Shown here piece by piece: positions 8,006 through 18,314 of a DNA stretch of 64,000 nucleotides. Each line of letters begins with the position of its first letter. Position 1 is the stretch's first letter. The DNA comes from Saprospiraceae bacterium (GTDB lineage: Bacteria > Bacteroidota > Bacteroidia > Chitinophagales > Saprospiraceae). Position numbers and translations under genes: made by a program. The notes beneath the pieces are model-generated. The model saw only the letters and a list, made by a program, of their open reading frames with translations. It made no database searches and was not told where the DNA came from. The stretch spans positions 1-64,000 of the forward strand of contig JAIPBL010000008.1 in the NCBI GenBank assembly GCA_021739645.1. The letters run 5' to 3'.

Positions 8006-9597
8006 ATAAAATACATTTCCACCTCGCCAACATTTTTGGCGGGCACTTTCCCTCGATACTCACATTTAAAATCACTCTCAACAAACTTATGAGTGCTAGC
8101 TGAGATATTGACCAGGCCCACTTCCCCAGCAGTTTCCATGCGGGAGGCCACATTCACCGTATCGCCCCAGATGTCGTAGGCAAATTTGCGAGAACCTACC
8201 ACGCCTGCTACCAGTGGGCCAGTATGGATACCGATTCTTGCTTCGAAAGGACTTTCCCCAGCTTTGATTTTCTCTTTGTTCCAACTTTTCAAAAACTGTT
8301 GAATTTCAAGTGCTGCTTTTACAACATCCCTGGGATGCCCGGCTTTCTTGGGTAGCCCTCCGGCGCACATGTAGGCATCTCCGATGGTCTTGATTTTTTC
8401 AAGACCATGTTTTTCAATGATGCGGTCAAAATTTTTGAAGGCATGGTGCAGGTCTTTGACCAATTTTTCAGCAGTGAGTTGTTTTGAAATGGCACTAAAT
8501 CCTTTAAAATCCGTGAAGAGCACCGTCGCCGATTCATAATGGCGAGCCTCCGCTGAGCCATTTTTCTTGAGCTCCTCGGCGATGCTGGCTGGGAGAATAT
8601 TTAGCAGCAATTCTTCCGAGCGCTTCCGCTCGTCTTCGATAATACGGTTCTTTTCAGACAGCACTGCGTTGTGCTTGCTGATGGTCAGGTACCTCATGAA
8701 AAATGCACCAGCTATCAATAATCCCAGCGCCATCACTGCCAACAGCAGATTGCGCTGGCTGTTCCTGAGTTCCAGCTCTGCTTGGTTTATTGACAGTTGT
8801 GCTTTTTGCTGATCTACCACCAAAGCCTGTTGGGCGAGTTTCATCGAATCCATTACCCCTACAAACTTCATTGAATCCAAAATTCTTGATTGCTCCGACA
8901 CGAGCAGTTGCTGCTTTATTTGTGCTGCGGTCATATTTTGGATGGCAGCTTCTTTGGCAGCCACCAGTTTTTGAAGGCCCTGCTGTTGGTTGGCTAAATT
9001 TGTCGTTTTTTGAGCAAGGTCAATGACGGTGGCTGCGAGTTGTTCATTTTGAGCTTGCGCTTTTTCATAAGCCGCTTCCGCTTTTTTTCTTCGTGAAAAT
9101 AGGCCGCCGAAACTCGGTTCTGAAGGTTTGGCCCCGTTACCGTTCAGCACTGCCATCTCGTGTTCTATGCGTTCCAGGTCCTTTTTTTTGCCGAACTGTG
9201 TTGCCAGTTCTTTCATATTTTTGAGATTGTCCAGTTTCACCTCAGTATCATCCGTCAAATCGTTGCTGTCTTTTAAAGAATTGTAAGCCTTATGGCGCAT
9301 AACGTCCCCTTTGGTTGGGATTCTCATTTGAGACCTGCCCAATTGGTTAAGGCTAATGGAAAGCAGGTCTTTTTTGTTGAGTTTCTTTGCAGTGTCAACC
9401 GCCTTTTCGGCCCAGTCGGCAGATTTCTGAAAATAGCCCTCCTTGTACAGCCAGTCTGCAAGTGTCAGGGAATTGTTCAGGTAGTCTTCACCATTCAGTT
9501 TTTGGGTAGTACCCTCCAATTTCTTTATGGCTACGGATTGGGCCATCATTTGGAAGGTGACAGCCAGAACGGATAAAATGCAGATTACAACTTTCAT
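7996..9597 (-). CDS. membrane class III adenylate cyclase
   Basis: 533 residues from the ATG at 9597, which begins a signal peptide (MKVVICILSVLAVTFQMMAQ); a start at 9633 would place 12 extra residues before it. Order: helical TPR-like sensor (about 30-170), coiled coil (about 175-275), one membrane segment (LLLAVMALGLLIAGAFF, about 280-300), a second short helix, then the cyclase catalytic domain (about 350-530). Metal-binding Asp residues are in LFTDFKGFS and IGDAY. The Lys of KIKTIGD and the Asp of YDIWGD are the pair that selects ATP over GTP, and the catalytic Asn and Arg are in NVASRME. It is therefore predicted to make cAMP. The last residues fall in a repeat. Confidence 0.93.
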   Translation of the reverse strand: MKVVICILSVLAVTFQMMAQSVAIKKLEGTTQKLNGEDYLNNSLTLADWLYKEGYFQKSADWAEKAVDTAKKLNKKDLLSISLNQLGRSQMRIPTKGDVMRHKAYNSLKDSNDLTDDTEVKLDNLKNMKELATQFGKKKDLERIEHEMAVLNGNGAKPSEPSFGGLFSRRKKAEAAYEKAQAQNEQLAATVIDLAQKTTNLANQQQGLQKLVAAKEAAIQNMTAAQIKQQLLVSEQSRILDSMKFVGVMDSMKLAQQALVVDQQKAQLSINQAELELRNSQRNLLLAVMALGLLIAGAFFMRYLTISKHNAVLSEKNRIIEDERKRSEELLLNILPASIAEELKKNGSAEARHYESATVLFTDFKGFSAISKQLTAEKLVKDLHHAFKNFDRIIEKHGLEKIKTIGDAYMCAGGLPKKAGHPRDVVKAALEIQQFLKSWNKEKIKAGESPFEARIGIHTGPLVAGVVGSRKFAYDIWGDTVNVASRMETAGEVGLVNISASTHKFVESDFKCEYRGKVPAKNVGEVEMYFIRE

Positions 9598-9702
9598 AGG
9601 AACGGGTTTATTTAGTAGGGCGGAAATTAGCATTGATTTGTTGAATTGTTAAATTCCATGTCAAACATTTGGACTTATTTTTACCCCACTAAAACCATTT
9701 GC

Positions 9703-10599
9703 ATGAAGTATTTTTACCTTATTTTGTTCCAAATTTTCTTTTTGATGAACCCGACACCTCCAAGCTTGCACGCCCAACACTTCGACTGGCAAGGCCATCG
9801 GGGCTGTCGGGGCCTGTTGCCCGAAAACACCATACCAGCTTTCCTGAAGGCGCTCGATTTCCCGCAAATCCGCACACTGGAGCTTGACTTGGCGGTGTCG
9901 AAAAACGGTGAACTCATCGTAAGCCACGAACCCTGGATGTCTGAAACTATCTGCATCAAACCGGATGGAACTCCTGTAACAAAAGCCGAAGCGATGAGCT
10001 TGAAAATCATGGACTTGACCTATGAGGAAATCAAGTTGTACGACTGCGGAATCAGAGGCAATGCCCGATTTCCGCAACAAGAAAAGATGACTGCACATAA
10101 GCCCTCGCTGGAAGATGTTGTGATGGCGGTGCGTTCGTATTGCGAAGCCAATAAAACTGACATGCCTCGTTTCAACATAGAAATTAAATGCCACCCCGAT
10201 GGCGATGGCATTTTTACCCCGATGGTGGATGACTTTGCAAAACTGGTAGTTGCAGAACTTGCACGACTTAAAATTAGCGACCGCTCCTGCGTCCAATCCT
10301 TCGACATGCGTGCCGTGCAAGCAGTCAAAAAGCTAGCCCCGCAGATTACCCTCGCCTTTTTGGTGGAGAACGAAGATGGCATTGAAAAAAACTTGCAGCT
10401 ACTTGATTTCCAACCTGATATCTACAGTGTGGATTATAAGTTGCTTTGCAAACGGGACGTGAAAGCCCTCCACGAAAAGGGAATCAAGGTCATTCCTTGG
10501 ACCGTGAACGACCTCAAATCGATGAAAAAACTACGTCGCTGGAAGGTGGATGGCATCATCACCGATTACCCGAATCTGATTGCTGAAATTGAAAACTGA
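9703..10599 (+). CDS. glycerophosphodiester phosphodiesterase, secreted
   Basis: 298 residues from the ATG at 9703. Upstream in-frame ATGs exist, but this one starts the signal peptide MKYFYLILFQIFFLMNP...LHAQ. The GDPD TIM-barrel motifs are present: GHRGCRGLLPENT with the catalytic His, LELDLAVSKNGELIVSHEPW with metal-binding Glu/Asp and the second His, and a C-terminal VIPWTVND with ITDYPN. It hydrolyses glycerophosphodiesters to glycerol-3-phosphate plus alcohol, probably in the periplasm. It is divergent from the cyclase gene. Confidence 0.92.
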   Translation: MKYFYLILFQIFFLMNPTPPSLHAQHFDWQGHRGCRGLLPENTIPAFLKALDFPQIRTLELDLAVSKNGELIVSHEPWMSETICIKPDGTPVTKAEAMSLKIMDLTYEEIKLYDCGIRGNARFPQQEKMTAHKPSLEDVVMAVRSYCEANKTDMPRFNIEIKCHPDGDGIFTPMVDDFAKLVVAELARLKISDRSCVQSFDMRAVQAVKKLAPQITLAFLVENEDGIEKNLQLLDFQPDIYSVDYKLLCKRDVKALHEKGIKVIPWTVNDLKSMKKLRRWKVDGIITDYPNLIAEIEN

Positions 10600-10688
10600 T
10601 AGGTTCTGACAGGTTATCGACAGTGAATAAATGCTTGATGGGAGCCTCATTCCACGAATTTCAATACTTTGCGGAAAATTAGTGAAAA

Positions 10689-12644
10689 ATGAATTTTGAA
10701 AACATCGCCCTGTCCTTTTTACTATCAATTGTAGGAGTAGTCACGCTCAGTGCCCAATCTGCACGTGCCTTCGAAAAAGCGGGCGACAAGGCTTTTGCCG
10801 AGAAAGACTATTACACCGCTTTTGTTCATTTTCAAGATGCGATGGAGCGTTCGCCAAAAGATGTTGGACTTTGGTACAAATACGCCGAAGTGACCCGTCA
10901 GTTCAATGCCTACGAAGAAGCCGAAAAATACTATTCGAAGGTGGTGACCAGCGTGGAGTCCTCAGCCTTTCCGCTGGCTATTTTTTGGCTGGGTCAGGTG
11001 AAAAAAAACCTTGGCAAGTACCAAGAGGCGATTGAGAATTTTGAAACATTTTTGAAAAACACCACCGACCCCGACTACTATTCGCAATGGGCCAATGAAG
11101 AGCTAAATTCCTGTCGTTGGGCCATGGCCGACCCAGAAGGGCCTTCCGATAAAATTGTTAGGGTGGAACGTTTGGACAAAAAAATCAACACCCCATTTTC
11201 AGAATTTGGGGCGGTGCAAATGGGCCCAACCTTGTACTATTCGTCCTTTCGGTTCGAGTTTCCTGAGGATGACAATATCCCCGAAAGGAAACTGTCCAAG
11301 GTGCTTACGTCGGAAAATTTATCAAAAGGGAGGGTGTTGGGGCGTGATTTTAACCAAGCCGAAAAACTCACAGCCCATGCGACTTTTGATGCGGCTGGCA
11401 GCCGAATTTATTTCACGATTTGCGAGTATGTGAACGCCTCCGAAATCCGTTGTGAAATTGTTTACCGTGACCAGGATAAGCGTGGCCGTTGGGAAAAAAC
11501 GCCCGTGAAGCTCCCTGAAATCATCAACATGAAAGGTTTCACCAGCACCCAACCAAGCATCGGTTTTGATTCGGTGACACAAAAAGAAGTGCTGTACTTC
11601 GTCTCTGACCGTCCGGGCGGCAAAGGCAAACTCGACCTTTGGTACTGCGAATTGGAAGAAAACAAATTCCTGGAGCCGAAGAACCTGGAGGCCTTCAATA
11701 CCCCGGAGAACGATATTTCACCGTTTTTTCACGTCCCTTCGCAAACCCTGTATTTCAGCTCCGATGGGCGTGGCGGCCTTGGCGGCTATGATGTTTTTAG
11801 TGCTAAAAACGGTGAAACTTGGAGTGATGTGAGCAACGTTGGCAAGCCCGTGAATACCAGCTACAACGATATTTACTACTCGCTGGATGACAGCGCAAAA
11901 GGTGGTTTCGTTTCTTCCAATCGCCCTGGCTCATTCTACCTCGACCCTAATAATAAGACCTGTTGCAACGACATCTACCGCATCTTTTACAAAGACCTAC
12001 CCGAAACACCGGAAGGCACGCCACCGCCGCCAATCACGATTGTACCTACGCCAACGCCTCCGACTTTCGAGAAACTGGAGGACTTCCTCCCACTTGCGCT
12101 TTACTTCGACAACGACGAACCGGACAAGCGCACCAACCGCACGACCACAAAAAAGACCTACGAAGAGACCTTCGAAAAATATTACCCTCGCAAGGGCGAT
12201 TTTATCCAGCAGTACACCAAGCCCATCAATAACGAGGAGGAAGTGGATGAAGCCACGCTCAGAATCACCGATTTTTTTGAGGAAGAAGTAAAAACGGGCT
12301 TTGACCACCTCCGCCTTTTCAGCGAAATATTGTTGAAACGCCTCGAAAAAGGAGAGCGGGTGGAAATCATCATCAAGGGCTATACCAGCCCCAGAGCAAA
12401 GTCGGACTACAACGACTATCTCGCCCAGCGCCGCATCAGCAGCCTTCGAAACCAGTTCGAGGATTGGCAGGATGGCATATTTCAACCTTATTTGAAATCG
12501 GGAAAACTGGTTATTTCGGAGGCGCCTTTTGGTGAGACACAAGCCGCCAGCGGCATCAGCGACGATTTGTTCGACGAACGAAACTCCATTTATAGCGTTG
12601 GCGCCTCGCTGGAACGCCGGGTGGAGATTATCGAGGTGAAGTGA
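10689..12644 (+). CDS. TPR/PD40 beta-propeller/OmpA-like envelope protein (PorE-like)
   Basis: 651 residues with the N-terminal signal MNFENIALSFLLSIVGVVTLSAQ. TPR helices cover about 23-130 (AGDKAFAEKDYYTAFVHFQDA). PD40/WD40-like strands cover about 170-430 (LYYSSFRFEF, IYFTICEY, VLYFVSDRPGGKGKLDLW, LYFSSDGRGGLGGYDVF). A Pro-rich linker follows (about 445-460). The C-terminal OmpA-like peptidoglycan-binding region has EIIIKGYTSPRAKSDYNDYLAQRR. The order TPR, propeller, OmpA resembles the T9SS component PorE, but I see neither the carboxypeptidase-regulatory-like domain nor a lipobox. It may instead be another member of this Bacteroidota OmpA family. It stands alone. Confidence 0.75.
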   Translation: MNFENIALSFLLSIVGVVTLSAQSARAFEKAGDKAFAEKDYYTAFVHFQDAMERSPKDVGLWYKYAEVTRQFNAYEEAEKYYSKVVTSVESSAFPLAIFWLGQVKKNLGKYQEAIENFETFLKNTTDPDYYSQWANEELNSCRWAMADPEGPSDKIVRVERLDKKINTPFSEFGAVQMGPTLYYSSFRFEFPEDDNIPERKLSKVLTSENLSKGRVLGRDFNQAEKLTAHATFDAAGSRIYFTICEYVNASEIRCEIVYRDQDKRGRWEKTPVKLPEIINMKGFTSTQPSIGFDSVTQKEVLYFVSDRPGGKGKLDLWYCELEENKFLEPKNLEAFNTPENDISPFFHVPSQTLYFSSDGRGGLGGYDVFSAKNGETWSDVSNVGKPVNTSYNDIYYSLDDSAKGGFVSSNRPGSFYLDPNNKTCCNDIYRIFYKDLPETPEGTPPPPITIVPTPTPPTFEKLEDFLPLALYFDNDEPDKRTNRTTTKKTYEETFEKYYPRKGDFIQQYTKPINNEEEVDEATLRITDFFEEEVKTGFDHLRLFSEILLKRLEKGERVEIIIKGYTSPRAKSDYNDYLAQRRISSLRNQFEDWQDGIFQPYLKSGKLVISEAPFGETQAASGISDDLFDERNSIYSVGASLERRVEIIEVK

Positions 12645-12871
12645 GTGGGAGCTTCGGTTTTTCGGGTTCAAGTTTCAGCTTGGCAGCTAACCCACCGAAA
12701 CTCCAAATCAATTTTGCCGTAAATGAAAATTGCCAAGCAGTTCGGCGGTTTCATTGTTCAACAATTCAAAAATAATTAGTGGCAAGAGTGATAATTGGAA
12801 AGATAACCAACTGATTATCAACCTTTATGAGCCAAACCAGCACTAATTATCCACTGCAAAATCGAGATTAC

Positions 12872-13450
12872 ATGATGAAGAAATTGATTTTCCCATTGGC
12901 GTTCGCCGCCTTGTTTTTTGCCTGTAAAAACGACTCAAAAGATTCAAGCTTCCAGCAAGTGGAGGCAAATTCCCCTGCGATTCCAGCCGATGGTTCGCCA
13001 GCAGACCAATTAAGGGCAGTTGCTATGGAAGAAACTAACTACTTGCAACGGGTGCGCCAATCCTTCGTACCGCTACAGGAGGAATACCGCAATGCAAATG
13101 GCAAAGTGCCGGGTATCGGCGAAGTGAACATCTTCGTGGACGACAACTACACGCTGCTCATCGAGAACAAATTCAAGGGCAGCACCTACCAGACCAAGGT
13201 AAATCTGAAAAACCTGAACAATGCCCAAGGTGGCATGGCCTTGGTGCCGGACAATGCACCGGGCGAGTTTCCGGGTCTAAAAGTTTATGTGAAAGATGGT
13301 AAACCGGGCGTCGAATTGAGCAAGGATGGGAAGGTGGTAAGAGAAGAGCGCCAGCTTGAGATATTTTTGGCAGATAGACCTGGCATCGAGCGAGTGACGC
13401 CGGCCATTTTGCAGGCATTGAATATTGCGAACGGGAATTTGCCGAAATGA
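12872..13450 (+). CDS. lipoprotein of unknown function
   Basis: 192 residues from the ATG at 12872; the next codon is also ATG, and an upstream ATG at 12827 would precede the signal. The N-terminus MMKKLIFPLAFAALFFACKND is a lipoprotein signal with LFFAC as lipobox and Asn/Asp/Lys after the cysteine. A Ser/Ala/Pro linker leads to a compact domain with IFVDDNYTLLIENKFKGS and a C-terminal ERQLEIFLADRPGIERVTP. I do not recognise the family. It converges on the cold-shock gene across a 12-bp inverted repeat. Confidence 0.8.
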   Translation: MMKKLIFPLAFAALFFACKNDSKDSSFQQVEANSPAIPADGSPADQLRAVAMEETNYLQRVRQSFVPLQEEYRNANGKVPGIGEVNIFVDDNYTLLIENKFKGSTYQTKVNLKNLNNAQGGMALVPDNAPGEFPGLKVYVKDGKPGVELSKDGKVVREERQLEIFLADRPGIERVTPAILQALNIANGNLPK

Positions 13451-13464
13451 ATTAGCACCATGAG

Positions 13465-13511
13465 TCATTGGAGGCAAACGTTCAAAATTAAATGGAAGAT
13501 GCCTCCAATGA
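13465..13511. terminator. inverted repeat between convergent genes
   Basis: Perfect 12-bp arms 13465-13476 and 13500-13511 (tcattggaggca and its complement) enclose 23 bases. They sit between the convergent stops of the lipoprotein and the cold-shock gene. It probably stops transcription both ways, although no long T-run flanks it. Confidence 0.5.
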
Positions 13512-13524
13512 TTTCTCCGCTTAT

Positions 13525-13974
13525 TTACAACTTCACCAACTGCACGTTTACCGCCACTGGTCCTTTCTGACCCTTTTCTATTTCAAAAGTCACTTTGTCA
13601 TTTACTTTGATTGGCTCTTCCAAAGCATTGATGTGAACGAAGATGCGCTCATCGGATTCCCGGTCAATAATAAACCCAAAACCTTTGTCGTCATCAAAGT
13701 AGCTGACCTTGCCCTTGCGGATAGGGTCTTCTCTTTCCCGCTTTGGTACGCCGAGTTCAATATCTTCCTTTTTGACTTTTTTACGTTTGCTGAGGTCGGG
13801 CTTTTCGGAAGTGAGGTGGCCGTCTTCATCTACATACATAATCATGTCCTCAAAAGATTTGCCCTCTTCTTTTTCCGATTTGCGTTGTTCTCGCTTGTAT
13901 TCTTTGTCTTGCTTTTTTTTGTGCTTTTTCTTTTCGTTCTCTTTTTTACTGTACGTCTCTCGTGATTTTGCCAT
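13525..13974 (-). CDS. cold-shock-domain protein with lysine-rich N-terminus
   Basis: 149 residues. The first 75 are highly charged (long Lys/Glu runs) and probably disordered. Residues about 85-149 form a cold-shock OB fold with GKVSYFDDDKGFGFI (RNP1) and IFVHINAL (RNP2), ending VTFEIEKGQKGPVAVNVQ. It binds single-stranded RNA or DNA in the cytoplasm. This two-part architecture is common in Bacteroidota and differs from the classic 70-residue Csp. Confidence 0.92.
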   Translation of the reverse strand: MAKSRETYSKKENEKKKHKKKQDKEYKREQRKSEKEEGKSFEDMIMYVDEDGHLTSEKPDLSKRKKVKKEDIELGVPKREREDPIRKGKVSYFDDDKGFGFIIDRESDERIFVHINALEEPIKVNDKVTFEIEKGQKGPVAVNVQLVKL

Positions 13975-14273
13975 TTTAAAATTTTAATGAAAAACCGAGC
14001 AGATTGAAAGGTCATCTTTCAGCTATCCCCCGATTTCCGCAAAAATACGAAATCTGCTTTGGATTTTTAGTCCCATCCTCCCCGCAACCCACAACTATAT
14101 TTTTAGATTGCCAAAATAATTTGAAATTAGTGCAACAATAATTGGCTAGCCTAATGACCAAGCTGCCACTTCCGCGAAATGAGATTGTCATTAGACCGGT
14201 CAGTAATGAAATTTGAGACCTCAATTTACTAAGCTAACTGATATTCTTCAACCATGTAAAATCGAAAATTGTC

Positions 14274-15395
14274 ATGAAAAAATTGAACCTACTCTCTGCG
14301 TTGGCCTTGTTTTTTTTATTGAACACAAGCCTTTTCTCACAGCCTTTCCAACTGCCAAATACCACCAATCCGCATCAAAGAAATGGTATCACCATCGGCG
14401 TCACCGACATTGACGTGAACTGGCATTCTCCTGGCGTCAAAGGCAGGGAGGGCAAAATCTGGGGCACCAATGTGGCCAACTACGGATTCATCAACCTCGG
14501 TTTTGGCACCGCAAAAGAATCGCCCTGGCGGGCTGGGGCGGACGAGAATACCACCATGACTTTTTCAACGGATGTAACCGTTGAGGGCAAGAAATTGGCG
14601 GCTGGCAAATACGGGTTTGCAATATCGCTTTACCCGGATTCATGCGTGCTTGTTTTCTCAAGAAATTCGTCTGGCTGGGGCACGTATTTTTACAATCCTT
14701 CGGAAGATGCCCTTCGTGTGATGGTCCGTCAACAAAAAGACCTTCCACAAAGCCGAGAGTGGTTGGCTTACACTTTTTCGGAACCGACCAATAATTCGGT
14801 GACTGTGGCACTCGAATGGGAGCATTGGCGGATTCCCTTCAAAGTGGAGGTGGATTTTGTGGCCACAACACTGGCGTCCATAAAACGCCAAATGAGCGGT
14901 GGATTGGGCTTCGACCCGCCAAGTCTTCAAGCAGCAGCAAAATGGTGTGTGGACAATGACGTGAACTATGAGGATGCCTTGTTTTGGATAAACAGCGCCA
15001 CTGACCCTAACCTCGGAGGGGTACAGACTTTCACTGCGCTGTCCACCAAGTCGGCCATATTGCGCAAGCAAGGAAAAACGAAGGAAGCCGACGAAGCAAT
15101 GAACACCGCACTTGACAAAGCAACCGTTCTCGAATTGCACCAGTACGGGAGGCAATTAATCGCACAAACGAAATTCAAAGACGCAGTTGCCATTTTTGAA
15201 AAAAACCATGAAAAATTTGGGGAAACATGGCCGGTCAATGTGGGGTTGATGAGGGGTTATTCTGCCAATGGCGATTTGAAAAAAGCGCTGGTTCATGCGA
15301 AGAAAGCCGTCGCACAAGCACCTGATGAATTGAATCGCAATTACATCCAGGATATGGTTAAAACCTTGGAAGAAGGCAAGGCGATACGCCAGTAA
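14274..15395 (+). CDS. secreted DUF2911 protein with C-terminal TPR-like helices
   Basis: 373 residues with the signal MKKLNLLSALALFFLLNTSLFSQ. Residues about 35-170 match DUF2911: WHSPGVKGREGKIWGT, PWRAGADENTTMTFS, GKKLAAGKYGFAIS. Residues about 215-370 are TPR-like helices in which A-x-x-L-x-K-A patterns recur. Function is unknown for the family; export to the periplasm is expected. It is a single gene, divergent from the cold-shock gene. Confidence 0.88.
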   Translation: MKKLNLLSALALFFLLNTSLFSQPFQLPNTTNPHQRNGITIGVTDIDVNWHSPGVKGREGKIWGTNVANYGFINLGFGTAKESPWRAGADENTTMTFSTDVTVEGKKLAAGKYGFAISLYPDSCVLVFSRNSSGWGTYFYNPSEDALRVMVRQQKDLPQSREWLAYTFSEPTNNSVTVALEWEHWRIPFKVEVDFVATTLASIKRQMSGGLGFDPPSLQAAAKWCVDNDVNYEDALFWINSATDPNLGGVQTFTALSTKSAILRKQGKTKEADEAMNTALDKATVLELHQYGRQLIAQTKFKDAVAIFEKNHEKFGETWPVNVGLMRGYSANGDLKKALVHAKKAVAQAPDELNRNYIQDMVKTLEEGKAIRQ

Positions 15396-15457
15396 ACCTT
15401 GAGCATCAACTTCGAAAAATCCTGACTTGACGAAATTGCAGTAATGAATTGCCTCAT

Positions 15458-15599
15458 TGCCCCGTAGGGGCATCATGTCGGTAGTATTCGCCCAAAATTC
15501 TGCTTCCGTGCCGTAGGTACGGGATGTGTGTTCCGTACCTACGGCACGGAGGCCAATGGCTGGATTGTATTTCTACCGACATCTTGCCCCTACGGGGCA
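15458..15599. repeat. nested palindromic intergenic repeat
   Basis: The outer arms 15458-15484 and 15573-15599 pair with two mismatches around the core tgccccgtaggggca, itself a palindrome. The inner arms 15506-15522 and 15533-15549 are a perfect 17-bp inverted repeat (core ccgtaggtacgg) with a 10-base loop. The element ends 81 bases before the mutase ATG. An open frame continuing upstream of that ATG runs through the element and is not genuine. I infer a member of a multi-copy miniature element family. Confidence 0.8.
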
Positions 15600-15680
15600 G
15601 CCACCACTACTAGCTGTTACAGTCAGGAAAAACCAAGTTTTTACCCCAAACTTTCCCAACTTTGCCCCAAACAAAGCTGC

Positions 15681-17759
<2,079 letters not shown>

Positions 17760-18314
17760 GGGTTGCATACCTCATTTGGGCAGTTTGCTACGCTGGTGGT
17801 GTTTCAACATGAAAACAGAATCTGGTTTTGATTCATAACTTATGCGAATAAACAGTTTGTATATTTTTTAGCCTTCCTTCAGCCCCCTCCCCACCATTTT
17901 TATCCTTGAAAGGTACTGTGTTCTGCTCGCTGTGTGCCGCCCCGCCCAAGTTCAGATAGATTTTTTTTACTATGATTAAACGGCAGGAGAAAAATAGGAA
18001 GCTTTGCTTTGGAAAGATTCAACAATTTGGCATGCTCCAAATAAGTGCTATTTTAGGACTTTGAGGTCTTAAATAAAACTGGTTATATTCTCTGTTCTGA
18101 CAAACAATATTCTTCCTCAGCTTAAATGGGCGAAAATTGCTTCTGCGAACAATCAAACAATACAAAAACGTTGTTTCGTTTTTTGTTGGCACGGAACATG
18201 TCATGCTTTGGATGAATAATTGAACTTTCAAATCAATTGTCGTTTCTAAGTCCAATTGAAACTTGAAATAATTTGCTTTGGAAAATAAATGTTTTAGAAG
18301 CCTAAATATAGGTA
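17760..18314. other. 555-bp intergenic region
   Basis: No convincing gene. A short GC-rich block near 17915-17950 (ctgtgttctgctcgctgtgtgccgc) resembles, at 20 of 25 positions, a block at about 25190-25215, suggesting another degraded copy of a dispersed element. The rest is AT-rich and probably holds the promoter of the kinase gene. Confidence 0.4.

Noticed and set aside
15528-15680. N-terminal extension of methylmalonyl-CoA mutase
   Set aside because: It is coded by the palindromic repeat and spacer. The ATG at 15681 gives the normal type of N-terminus.
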